Assembly (NCBI GenBank): GCA_910584165.1 | Contig: CAJTZU010000003.1 | Coordinates: 136,542-200,541, forward strand | DNA length: 64,000 bases | Source of the DNA: an uncultured Bacilli bacterium | GTDB taxonomy: Bacteria; Bacillota_I; Bacilli_A; RF39; UBA660 | Direction of reading: 5' to 3' | Shown: positions 8,651-16,538 of the stretch, one piece after another | How positions within the stretch are numbered: the first letter of the stretch is position 1 | Layout: each line of letters starts with the position of its first letter | The notes under the pieces: model-generated | What the model saw: the letters and a program-made list of their open reading frames with translations, nothing else | Databases searched by the model: none | Told to the model about the DNA's origin: nothing | Made by a program: the position numbers and the translations under genes

Positions 8651-9788
8651 TATTTTTAAAATCTTAAAAAAAGAATTAAGAGAAACTATTCGTGATAAAA
8701 AGTCATTGATGATGATGTTATTAATGCCTTTTATTATTCCTGCTTTTGCAATAGGAATGTCTTTCTTTTATGAAGCCATGAGTGATACTCCTATTGAAAA
8801 TTATAATAAACTAGGTTTTGCTTATGAAGTAACAGATGCTGAAAAATTAATTTTTGAGGAATTACAAATTGAACCAGTTTATGACAATGTGGATTCTTTA
8901 AAAGAACAATATGAGAAGGGAGAAATTAATCTTTATATTACAAGAGAGGATAAGACTTATACCTTACATGGGGATTATGATGAATCTACTCAGATGGCAG
9001 ATGCTTTAGCAATGAGCTATTTAGAAGCCTATAAAGTTTATTTGCAATCAGAATATTTAGTAGAACAAGAAATTAATCCGTTAGAAGTAATTGATATTTT
9101 AAGAGTACAAGAGGATATTACTATGAAGAAAAATCCTTTTGTAGAGATGATTACCCAAGAATGTTTTATGTTTTTGATTATGGCTCTTGCTATGGCTGCT
9201 GTTTATACTACAACAGATTCTATTGCAGGGGAAAAAGAAAAGGGAACTTTAGAAACTTTACTTACTTTCCCAGTAAAATCTAAAGATATTATTTTAGGAA
9301 AATTCTTAAGTATTTCTATTTCTTCTATAGTAGCAGGCTTACTTAGTATTGTTTTGATGTTAGGCTCATTATTCTATTTAGATGGTGCTTTTACAATCTA
9401 TGAAGATGCTAACATTATTCCTAGTTTTCAGACTATTTGCTATATGATTTTTATGGTAGTCATTTATTCTTTCTTTATTAGTGGATTATGCATTGCTGTA
9501 GCTAGTAAGACAAAGACTTATAAAGAGGCTCAGAGTGCTTTAACACCTGTTTCTTTTATAGCGTTTATTCCATCCTTAATTGCTACTTTAATGGGTCTTA
9601 AGACAACTACTGTTTTCTCTTTAATACCATTTTTAAATATTTCTTTATTGTTTAATGATATGATTGCTGGTAATATTAATCTTATTAATTTAGCGCTTGG
9701 AACATTTAGTTCTCTTATCTTTATTGTAATTGTTCTATCTATTATTATTAAACAATATAAATCAGAAAAAGTATTATTTTCAAATTAG
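8640..9788 (+). CDS. ABC-2 type permease (NatB-like)
   Basis: 382 residues with one N-terminal membrane helix, a soluble extracytoplasmic domain of about 150 residues (roughly 45-170), and a C-terminal bundle of five helices. The GEKEKGTLETLLTFPVKSKDIILGKF segment is the coupling motif typical of ABC-2 and NatB permeases. Encoded in an overlapping operon with the ATPase; the pair should form one exporter. The soluble insertion is as in NatB-type proteins. The substrate is unknown. Confidence 0.92.
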   Translation: MKSNIFKILKKELRETIRDKKSLMMMLLMPFIIPAFAIGMSFFYEAMSDTPIENYNKLGFAYEVTDAEKLIFEELQIEPVYDNVDSLKEQYEKGEINLYITREDKTYTLHGDYDESTQMADALAMSYLEAYKVYLQSEYLVEQEINPLEVIDILRVQEDITMKKNPFVEMITQECFMFLIMALAMAAVYTTTDSIAGEKEKGTLETLLTFPVKSKDIILGKFLSISISSIVAGLLSIVLMLGSLFYLDGAFTIYEDANIIPSFQTICYMIFMVVIYSFFISGLCIAVASKTKTYKEAQSALTPVSFIAFIPSLIATLMGLKTTTVFSLIPFLNISLLFNDMIAGNINLINLALGTFSSLIFIVIVLSIIIKQYKSEKVLFSN

Positions 9789-9810
9789 GGGTTCTTTCGA
9801 GAACTCCTTT
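9788..9810 (+). terminator. Terminator with UUCG loop after the exporter operon
   Basis: Stem GGGGTTCT / AGAACTCC (one G-U pair), TTCG tetraloop, short T-run; followed one base later by the next promoter. Confidence 0.75.
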
Positions 9811-9811
9811 A

Positions 9812-9820
9812 TGTTATAAT
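9812..9820 (+). promoter_or_regulatory. Extended -10 promoter (TGTTATAAT)
   Basis: TGTTATAAT 27 bases before the ATG at 9847, separated from the preceding terminator T-run by one base. Confidence 0.65.
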
Positions 9821-9846
9821 CAATAATAGAGAGGTGTTAAGAGAAT

Positions 9847-10992
9847 ATGGAGAAAGAAAATTGTGTTTTAGAAAAAAAAGAAGTTCCAAATAAAAAGAAA
9901 AATACGAGAAAAACAATTGTTTTTGGAATTGTTTTTGTATTTGCCATTTTATTTGTTATTCTACTAATAATGATGATGAATGATTCTAAAAAAGAAAATG
10001 GAAATTCTTCTAATAGTAATGTAGAGGTAGAGAATTATTATCATTATGATTATGAATATGTATTACAAACATTTTTTGGACAAGATTGCTATATTTATTT
10101 ATTAAAAGATGGCAATGTAAAAATAGTATTTAAAACACCTATATATGAAAGTTGTGAAGAAAAAAATTGCTTTAATCCAACAGGAAAATTTGAATATTCT
10201 GAAGAAACTCTTTCTTTTTCAGAAAAGTCTATGGATAAAGTAAGAGATTTTATTACTTCGTTCTTTGATAAGAAGTTAACTAATTATGTCAATCTTGAAA
10301 AATTAGATTTAACTTTAGAACAGAAAAGAATGGAACTTGCTATTCTATTAAATAGTGAAGATGATATTACTTTTGAGGAAGATTTGATTTTTGAAACAAA
10401 AACAAATCAAGTTAAAAATAGCGCTGGAAAAGTAATTTTTGAAAATGAAAAAACAACTATTATGGCAAGCGATAACAAAATTGTTGCATCAATTGGTCAA
10501 TATTTGAATGCCATTGTAGATACAGAATGGCAAAGAATGAATAATGCTTATTTAGAAAATATGAGAAAGGGAATCATAAAAGATAAATTGGAATCTTTAG
10601 CGGTTGGGTTAAAGTTCGAAGAATTAGGTGTATATTCTTATTCTTTTAGTTATGCTATGCAAGGTTCTGTTGGTGGAGCTCCTTTAAAAGATATAAAGGG
10701 ATATGTATTTTCATCCACAGGAGAAATTATGGAATTCCCAAATGGCGATAAAAAAAGCATTCATGAATCTGCTATAGAAGAATTTAAAAAAAGTAAAGAA
10801 TATAAAGAAATGAAAGAAAACTTAAAGGGAAATTGGGAAGACCTTTTAAATGAAAACATGTTTCAAACAGGATATTGGTATTTTAAAGATAAGAAAATTA
10901 TCTTTGTAATACCAGAAAAATTATTATCCAATAACGAGATGAGTTCTAATATTTTAAGAATAGAAGTAGATAATTCAGATATAGATTTTTAA
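9847..10992 (+). CDS. Membrane-anchored extracellular protein, DUF3298/RsiV-like C-terminus possible
   Basis: 381 residues: a short basic cytosolic tail (1-22), one membrane helix (about 24-44), then an extracellular region. The C-terminal part (NENMFQTGYWYFKDKKIIFVIPEKLL...) resembles the DUF3298 domain of RsiV-like proteins, but the match is by general pattern only. Three Cys occur early in the ectodomain. There is no linked sigma factor. It is transcribed alone between two strong terminators. Function not assigned. Confidence 0.6.
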   Translation: MEKENCVLEKKEVPNKKKNTRKTIVFGIVFVFAILFVILLIMMMNDSKKENGNSSNSNVEVENYYHYDYEYVLQTFFGQDCYIYLLKDGNVKIVFKTPIYESCEEKNCFNPTGKFEYSEETLSFSEKSMDKVRDFITSFFDKKLTNYVNLEKLDLTLEQKRMELAILLNSEDDITFEEDLIFETKTNQVKNSAGKVIFENEKTTIMASDNKIVASIGQYLNAIVDTEWQRMNNAYLENMRKGIIKDKLESLAVGLKFEELGVYSYSFSYAMQGSVGGAPLKDIKGYVFSSTGEIMEFPNGDKKSIHESAIEEFKKSKEYKEMKENLKGNWEDLLNENMFQTGYWYFKDKKIIFVIPEKLLSNNEMSSNILRIEVDNSDIDF

Positions 10993-10996
10993 AAAG

Positions 10997-11023
10997 AAAA
11001 AAGTATGCTTTGCATACTTTTTT
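10997..11023. terminator. Bidirectional terminator
   Basis: Perfect 12-bp inverted repeat AAAAAAGTATGC, loop TTT, GCATACTTTTTT between convergent genes; the minus-strand stop codon overlaps its right edge. Confidence 0.85.
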
Positions 11024-12203
11024 AATGATGGTTATTATGATGACCATAATTTGTGTTATTGTGATGATTGCTAGGATAGTAGTTATTGTTTGTATTCGTA
11101 TGATGATATTCTTCATGATGATTATCTTTGTAACAATCATTTCTAGTACAAGGTGGTTCTACATAGCCATTATTGGTATTTTCATTTTGATTTGTATTGA
11201 TACTAGGAGTAGTAGTATTTATATTAGTTGAATTGAGATTAGAACTACTAGATGTATTTTGATTTTGATATCTAGGATGATTAGAAGTACAGCTAGGAAG
11301 ATGAGTAGATAATTTTTTCCTTTTATGGGTATGAGAAATATTATTATCTGTTACATTAAAATAATGATGATTATGATTAGTACTGTTCCATGTTAAATCT
11401 ACATTATAATATTCTCCATCTATGAAAACAAGATTCCAGGCATGATCTTGAGATGAGTACCCAGAAACATAATAAGTAGGAATACCAAGGTTTATCATAA
11501 TATATTGGAAAGCTCTAGCATATCCTGCACATACCGTTTCTCCAGTTACCAAAGCACTATATGCACTTTGATTGAATTTTGCATTTAAATTGTATTTAGC
11601 AAGTTTTAGAATTTCATCGTGAACATATAATTCTTTCTCATATTCACTAGATAATTTTCTAGCCTCATTTAAAATTTTATTGGTTACTGTATCAAACTCC
11701 TTTTTTGAAGTAGCAAAATCATTAACAGTTTCATTAAATTCTAAGGTAATTTGTACAACAATATTGTTTTCTGTATATTTGTAAGAATAAATAGTATTAA
11801 TCCAAAAGAATTCAGGATGATCATTAAAGACAGCCTCCATTACCTTTTGAACTTCTTCTGTTGTAATATTAAGAGTTGGAACAAAAGTAGTCTTTAGTTC
11901 TTTCATGTTGGCATAGACTTGTTTATATAAAACTTGTCCTTCTATAGAAAGCATATCAAAATAAGGATAGAATTTTGTATCAAATGTATATTCACTACCA
12001 GTAATACCAGAATCTTCTAAATCAGCTAAATCATTTTCATCTATTAGAAATCCATTAGAATAATCAAATTCACCAAGTTTAGATAGATGCGTTTCTGCAT
12101 TATTAAAAAATTGGATAACTTTATCAGAATTTTCTACTGCTAAAAAGAGTATGATAATCATCATTAAAACATGAATAAATTTTGCTTTTTTCACAATTTT
12201 CAC
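11022..12203 (-). CDS. Exported transglutaminase-like protein with His/Asn-rich tail
   Basis: 393 residues: N-terminal signal or anchor helix (about 8-25), a helical region, a transglutaminase-like papain-fold domain (about 190-270), and a low-complexity tail. The Cys-His-Asp triad is visible in TGETVCAGYARAF, SSQDHAWNLV and YYNVDLTWN. In bacteria such exported domains act as proteases or cross-linkers at the envelope. The tail begins with Ser/Asn/Thr repeats and ends in about 50 residues dominated by His, Asn and Tyr, with the last four residues NNHH, which could bind Zn or Ni. It is monocistronic and divergent from the XRE gene at 12353. Confidence 0.85.
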   Translation of the reverse strand: MKIVKKAKFIHVLMMIIILFLAVENSDKVIQFFNNAETHLSKLGEFDYSNGFLIDENDLADLEDSGITGSEYTFDTKFYPYFDMLSIEGQVLYKQVYANMKELKTTFVPTLNITTEEVQKVMEAVFNDHPEFFWINTIYSYKYTENNIVVQITLEFNETVNDFATSKKEFDTVTNKILNEARKLSSEYEKELYVHDEILKLAKYNLNAKFNQSAYSALVTGETVCAGYARAFQYIMINLGIPTYYVSGYSSQDHAWNLVFIDGEYYNVDLTWNSTNHNHHYFNVTDNNISHTHKRKKLSTHLPSCTSNHPRYQNQNTSSSSNLNSTNINTTTPSINTNQNENTNNGYVEPPCTRNDCYKDNHHEEYHHTNTNNNYYPSNHHNNTNYGHHNNHH

Positions 12204-12273
12204 TTCCTTTTTACTATCATTTATTATATCATAAATTTATGGAAAATATTCTAGATTTATGATAATGTTAATG

Positions 12274-12296
12274 TTAGTTGACAAATTTCCAACTAA
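12274..12296. promoter_or_regulatory. Inverted repeat in divergent promoter region (candidate operator)
   Basis: TTAGTTG, 9-nt spacer, CAACTAA: perfect 7-bp arms, 57 bases before the XRE-membrane regulator gene. A candidate autoregulatory site for that protein; no experimental basis. Confidence 0.45.
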
Positions 12297-12352
12297 AAAA
12301 GATAGAAAGCAACTATTTAATTTTGTATAATTTTTTTGTGAGGTGAAAGAAA

Positions 12353-12994
12353 ATGAGTATAGGTAAAAAACTTTATGAATTAAGAAAACAGAAAGGTCTT
12401 TCTCAAGAGGAAGTAGCAGATAAATTAAATGTATCTAGACAGACAGTTTCTAAATGGGAAACAGATCAAAGTATGCCAGACTTTGATAAGATTGTTCCCA
12501 TCTGTGAACTTTATTCTATTACAGCAGACGAATTGTTAATGGGAATAAAAAAAGAAAGCGAACAAGAAAGTGAATCAGCTTTGGATTCTAGGAAAGAAAA
12601 AGAAAAGGGAAAAAGAGCATTTGGAATAGGAATGGGAGTTTTAATTTACTTTTTAGCAGTTGTATGGGTTATGATTACAATTCCTGTTATGAGAATGAAT
12701 CCAATTGTTTCTTCTGCAATTTTCCTATTAATTTGCGGAGTTGCTACATTCATTACTATTTATACTTGTATGGTATATAAGGCACCAAAAGAGAAAAAAG
12801 AAGAAGACCCAACAAAAAAATTAGTAAGACAAGTTAATGATATTATTGCAATGGTATTTGTAGTGATTTATTTAGCTGTTAGTTTTATCACCATGGCTTG
12901 GCATATTACATGGATTTTATGGTGTGTTTATGCTTGTATTGAGGAAATCGTAAAATTAATATTTATGTTAAGGAGTGATAAAAATGAAAAGTAA
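12353..12994 (+). CDS. XRE helix-turn-helix regulator with C-terminal membrane domain
   Basis: 213 residues. Residues 1-65 form a canonical XRE domain (LYELRKQKGLSQEEVADKLNVSRQTVSKWETDQSMPDFDKIVPICELYSITADELL). After a charged linker come four hydrophobic helices (about 85-110, 115-137, 160-180, 183-207). HTH proteins with membrane tails are common in Bacillota and are often encoded with a DUF4097 protein, exactly as here: the next gene starts inside this one. It probably senses a membrane signal and controls its own operon. Confidence 0.88.
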   Translation: MSIGKKLYELRKQKGLSQEEVADKLNVSRQTVSKWETDQSMPDFDKIVPICELYSITADELLMGIKKESEQESESALDSRKEKEKGKRAFGIGMGVLIYFLAVVWVMITIPVMRMNPIVSSAIFLLICGVATFITIYTCMVYKAPKEKKEEDPTKKLVRQVNDIIAMVFVVIYLAVSFITMAWHITWILWCVYACIEEIVKLIFMLRSDKNEK

Positions 12995-13868
12995 AGGTTG
13001 GATTATTGCTCTTATTACTTTTTTATCTGTTTTAGCAATTGCTTTAGTTGTACTAATGATAGTACTTTTAAATGGTGGATTTAAAAATTTGAATTTCATT
13101 ATGTTTGCAAGTATTAGTAAAAATGTTGCAGTTGATGAAGTATACGAAGAAAATTTTAGAATGATTGAAATTGATGCAGATGCTAGTGAAATAGAATTTT
13201 ATTCTACAGAAGAAGACAAAGTAAGATTAGTAATTCATGGGGAAGAAAAGGATATCTCTGTTACGACTAGAGGAGAAAGATTATCGATTACGTCTAACAT
13301 GCAATGTAACTTTATTTGTTTCAATCAAAATAGAAGTAAAATAGAAGTTTATCTTCCGAAAGATTATGAAGGTAAAATCAAAGTAGAAAATGATTATGGA
13401 AATGTTACTATAGGGTCATTTGAAAATGCGGAAATTGCTGTAGAAAATGATTGTGGAGATATTAACGTAGAAGCAGGAAATATCGTAAAATTAGAAAATG
13501 ATTTAGGAGATATCGAATTAGGATTTGCAAGTAATGCTGAAATCAAACAAAACTGTGGTAAGATTGAAGTAGGAGAAGTAGGAGATATTAAAGCAGAAAA
13601 TGATTTAGGGGATATCAAAATTGAAAAGGTAACCAATTCTCTTCAAATTAAAGATGACTGTGGAGATATTGTGATTGATGACATTACAATTACGAAAAAT
13701 TCTTCTATTACTAATGATTTAGGAAAAATTAAAATAGGATTTACGAATGATATTTATATCGATGCCGAAACCGATTTAGGAAAAGTAAAAATTAATGAGA
13801 ATACAAGAGATGCTTCCATTACTTTGAAATTACAAAATAGTTGTGGAGATATTATTGTTGATAATTAG
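12984..13868 (+). CDS. DUF4097-family membrane-anchored beta-helix protein
   Basis: 294 residues: one N-terminal membrane helix (about 5-28) then an extracellular right-handed beta-helix-like domain. From about residue 130 a rung of about 20 residues repeats nine times with the core ND(C/L)GDI plus a short strand. Cys and Leu alternate at one rung position (Y, C, L, C, L, C, L, L, C). The start was set at the ATG at 12984, with AAGGAG 8 bases upstream; the GTG at 12975 overlaps that ribosome site and is not credible. It overlaps the upstream regulator. Known members are called putative adhesins, without a proven function. Confidence 0.85.
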   Translation: MKSKGWIIALITFLSVLAIALVVLMIVLLNGGFKNLNFIMFASISKNVAVDEVYEENFRMIEIDADASEIEFYSTEEDKVRLVIHGEEKDISVTTRGERLSITSNMQCNFICFNQNRSKIEVYLPKDYEGKIKVENDYGNVTIGSFENAEIAVENDCGDINVEAGNIVKLENDLGDIELGFASNAEIKQNCGKIEVGEVGDIKAENDLGDIKIEKVTNSLQIKDDCGDIVIDDITITKNSSITNDLGKIKIGFTNDIYIDAETDLGKVKINENTRDASITLKLQNSCGDIIVDN

Positions 13869-13896
13869 AATAGATTGATTTCTATTCTTTTATTTT
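13867..13896 (+). terminator. Terminator after DUF4097 gene
   Basis: AGAATAGA / TCTATTCT stem with 6-nt loop and interrupted T-run; next promoter follows immediately. Confidence 0.7.
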
Positions 13897-13897
13897 A

Positions 13898-13906
13898 TGA
13901 TATAAT
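13898..13906 (+). promoter_or_regulatory. Extended -10 promoter of rarA (TGATATAAT)
   Basis: TGATATAAT 24 bases before the rarA ATG, directly after the upstream terminator; AAAGGAGG ribosome site follows. Confidence 0.7.
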
Positions 13907-13929
13907 AATGGGTAATAAAGGAGGTACTT

Positions 13930-15267
13930 ATGCGTAATTTATTTGAGGAAGAAGAATCAGTAGTAGAATTTAAGCCTCTTGCAGATAAAATGAGACCAAA
14001 GACATTAGAAGATTTTTTTGGTCAGGAAGAAGTAGTAGGGAAAGATTCTCCTATTAAACAGATGATTGAAACAGATAATATTACCTCTATGATATTTTGG
14101 GGACCTCCTGGAGTAGGAAAAACAACATTAGCTAAAATTATTGCTAGTAGTACCAATTCTGCCTTTTATGAATTAAGTGCGGTAACATCTGGTGTAAGAG
14201 AGATTAAAGAATTAATTGAACTTGCTAAATATAATAAAAGTAATGGGAAAAGAACTATTGTATTTGTAGATGAAATTCATAGATTTAATAAGGCACAACA
14301 AGATGCTTTTCTACCACATGTAGAAAGTGGCAATATTATTTTAATTGGTGCTACTACTGAAAATCCATCCTTTGAGGTGAATTCCGCCTTACTATCAAGA
14401 AGTAAAGTCTATGTATTAAAAAGTCTAAGTGAAGAAAATATTGTAGGAATTTTAAAACGAGCTCTTTTAAAAAATGATAGTTATCAAAATGTAGAAATGA
14501 AAGAGGATTGTTTTTCCATTATTGCTAAAATGAGTAATGGAGATGCAAGAACTGCCCTTAATACTTTAGAAAATATTATTAATATTGCTCCATTGAAAAA
14601 GAATAAGAAAGAAATTACTAAAGAAGTCTTACAAAAGGTCTTACAAAATAAAATGTTTTTATATGATAAAAAGGGAGAGGAGCATTATAACTTAATTTCG
14701 GCTTTACATAAATCTATGCGAAATAGTGACCCAGATGCAGCTATCTATTATTTAGCACGTATGCTAGAAGCAGGAGAAGACCCTCTTTATATTGCTAGAA
14801 GACTTATTCGTTTTGCATCAGAAGATGTAGGTATTGCTAATCCTAATGCTTTAGTACAAGCAACGGCTGTTTATCAAGCCTGTCATTATTTAGGAATGCC
14901 AGAATGTAACGTTAATTTAGCGCAAGCGGTAGTTTATTTAAGCATTTGCCCTAAATCGAATTCTTTATATAAAGCTTATGGCATGGTAAAAGAAGATGCT
15001 ATTAAAACGGCTAATGAAAAAGTGCCCCTACACCTTAGAAATGCTGTTACGAAACTAGATAAAGAATTAGGGTATGGGGAAGGATATGAATATGCCCATG
15101 AATATAAAGATAAAATTACTTCAATGGACTGTTTACCGGAATCTTTAAAAGGAAAAAAATATTATTATCCAACAGATATTGGAAATGAAAAAGCAGCTAA
15201 GGAAACCTTAAAGAGAATAGAAGAATTAAAAAAGAAAAGGAAGGGTAAAGATGAAAATAAAATATGA
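13930..15267 (+). CDS. rarA: Replication-associated recombination AAA+ ATPase RarA (MgsA)
   Basis: 445 residues, normal family length. AAA+ core with LADKMRPKTLEDFFGQEE, Walker A GPPGVGKTTLAKI, Walker B VFVDEIHRFNKAQQDAFLP, sensor 1 GATTENPSFEVNSALLSRSKV, and the C-terminal tetramerisation region HKSMRNSDPDAAIYYLARMLEAGEDPLYIARRLIRFASEDVG. RarA acts at stalled replication forks with SSB. It ends in TGA and overlaps the next gene by 17 bases, suggesting a transcriptional unit with two small membrane proteins. Confidence 0.96.
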   Translation: MRNLFEEEESVVEFKPLADKMRPKTLEDFFGQEEVVGKDSPIKQMIETDNITSMIFWGPPGVGKTTLAKIIASSTNSAFYELSAVTSGVREIKELIELAKYNKSNGKRTIVFVDEIHRFNKAQQDAFLPHVESGNIILIGATTENPSFEVNSALLSRSKVYVLKSLSEENIVGILKRALLKNDSYQNVEMKEDCFSIIAKMSNGDARTALNTLENIINIAPLKKNKKEITKEVLQKVLQNKMFLYDKKGEEHYNLISALHKSMRNSDPDAAIYYLARMLEAGEDPLYIARRLIRFASEDVGIANPNALVQATAVYQACHYLGMPECNVNLAQAVVYLSICPKSNSLYKAYGMVKEDAIKTANEKVPLHLRNAVTKLDKELGYGEGYEYAHEYKDKITSMDCLPESLKGKKYYYPTDIGNEKAAKETLKRIEELKKKRKGKDENKI

Positions 15268-15799
15268 TATGAGTAAAAACTATTGGAATACTCATAATGA
15301 GGCACAGGCAATTGTGATGATGAGGAAGAAATTACTAAGAAATAAAAATGCAAGAATTGGAAATATTTTTCGGTCTGGAATTTTTTATGGAATAGGAATT
15401 TTAATTGTTTCCATTTTCTATTTTGTTTGTAAAGAAATAGGAGTAGAAGAATTATTTTTAAATGTAATATCTGATTTATTACTATTTTTAATTCTTTTTC
15501 TTGCCCTTTATTTCATTCTTATTTTTGCTACTTATTTTATTAATTATAAAAGCTCTACTCATAAAGGTATATTAAAAATAGATGAAAAAGGTTTAGAGGA
15601 TAAAGACGAAAATGGAAAAGTAACATCTATGCCATGGGAAAATATTTTACTTGTAGTAGTAGGAAAATACACAGTAACTTTTGTAACCAATACAAAGAAA
15701 GTAATTTTCGTGAATATTGGAAATAAAAAGGACATTTTAAAGGCTTTACAAACTTATCAAGCAGACCTCTTAGTAATAAATCAATCAAAGGAAAAGTAA
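15251..15799 (+). CDS. YcxB-like membrane protein
   Basis: 182 residues. A short N-terminal segment is followed by two membrane helices (about 40-60 and 72-98), then a beta-rich cytosolic C-terminal domain (KSSTHKGILKIDEKGLEDKDENGK...MPWENILLVVVGKYTVTFVTNTKKVIFV) that matches the YcxB-like PH-fold pattern. The function of this family is unknown. It overlaps rarA by 17 bases, and its stop codon overlaps the ATG of the next gene by one base. Confidence 0.7.
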   Translation: MKIKYDMSKNYWNTHNEAQAIVMMRKKLLRNKNARIGNIFRSGIFYGIGILIVSIFYFVCKEIGVEELFLNVISDLLLFLILFLALYFILIFATYFINYKSSTHKGILKIDEKGLEDKDENGKVTSMPWENILLVVVGKYTVTFVTNTKKVIFVNIGNKKDILKALQTYQADLLVINQSKEK

Positions 15800-16068
15800 T
15801 GGAATTTTTATTGGAATTTATTTTAGAACTTTTTCTAGAAGGGAGTATGGAAATTAGTTCTAATAAAAAGATTAGTAAATGGATTCGTTATCCATTAATG
15901 GCTTTTATTCTTTTCTTTTTCTTAACAGTTATAGGACTTATTTTCTTTGCTGGAATTCTTACTTTTTCTGATAATAAATTGTTATCTATTTTATTACTTC
16001 TTTGTGGTATGATTATGCTGATTGGGACGATTATAAAGTTTAGAAATTTGTATTTAAAAAGGAAATAG
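15799..16068 (+). CDS. Small membrane protein
   Basis: 89 residues, unrecognised. Two hydrophobic helices (about 30-52 and 58-77) separated by a short polar turn, with a basic end. The ATG shares its A with the TAA of the previous gene, so translation is coupled. Possibly a functional partner of the YcxB-like protein; no motif supports a role. Confidence 0.6.
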   Translation: MEFLLEFILELFLEGSMEISSNKKISKWIRYPLMAFILFFFLTVIGLIFFAGILTFSDNKLLSILLLLCGMIMLIGTIIKFRNLYLKRK

Positions 16069-16101
16069 AGTTGTGTTTTTTACACAATTCTTTTTTTATT
16101 A

Positions 16102-16130
16102 TTGACAAATGTTATATACTGTTATATATT
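16102..16130 (+). promoter_or_regulatory. Promoter of GntR-ABC operon
   Basis: TTGACA (16102-16107), 17-bp spacer, TATATT (16125-16130). A near-consensus sigma-A promoter, strongest in the window, overlapped at its -10 by the palindrome at 16119-16141. Confidence 0.85.
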
Positions 16131-16141
16131 AAATATAACAG
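16119..16141. promoter_or_regulatory. GntR/YtrA-type operator
   Basis: Perfect 9-bp inverted repeat CTGTTATAT, 5-nt spacer, ATATAACAG covering the -10 box, 14 bases before the regulator gene. Position and symmetry fit autorepression by the encoded GntR protein. Confidence 0.75.
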
Positions 16142-16154
16142 TTAGGGGTGATGT

Positions 16155-16538
16155 ATGAAAATAATCATTAGTAACAATAGTAGTGTACCAATCTATGAAC
16201 AGATAAAAAACACTATTAAGAATCAGATTTTATCAGGAGAATTAGAAAGTGATACCATGCTTCCTTCCATTCGGGCGCTTGCGCAGGATATTCGTATTAG
16301 TGTGATGACAATTAAAAAGGCGTACGATGAATTAGAAGCAGAAGGGTATATCGTTACCAGACAGGGAAAAGGTTCTTTTGTAACTCCTACTAATCTAGAA
16401 TTTAAAAAGGAACAAAAACAGAGAGAGATAGAAGAATATATTACAAAAATAATAGAAATAGCAGATCAGTATCAAATTACCAAAAAAGAGATATTAGAAT
16501 TATTTAATTTTTTATATGAGAGGGATGAAAACGAATGA
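16155..16538 (+). CDS. GntR-family regulator, YtrA subfamily
   Basis: 127 residues. N-terminal winged helix (SVPIYEQIKNTIKNQILSGELESDTMLPSIRALAQDIRISVMTIKKAYDELEAEGYIVTRQGKGSFV) with only a short helical dimerisation tail, as in YtrA-type regulators that control ABC exporters. It is first gene of an operon with an ATPase and a permease, overlaps the ATPase gene by 4 bases (ATGA), and has a palindromic operator over its own promoter. The predicted role is repression relieved by an envelope-active compound. Confidence 0.93.
   Translation: MKIIISNNSSVPIYEQIKNTIKNQILSGELESDTMLPSIRALAQDIRISVMTIKKAYDELEAEGYIVTRQGKGSFVTPTNLEFKKEQKQREIEEYITKIIEIADQYQITKKEILELFNFLYERDENE

Noticed and set aside
11010..11231. 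Plus-strand Ile/Met-rich frame
   Set aside because: Shadow of the His/Asn-rich tail codons on the opposite strand.
13394..13636. Minus-strand Ser/Pro-rich frame
   Set aside because: Reverse complement of the repetitive DUF4097 rungs; no start signals.
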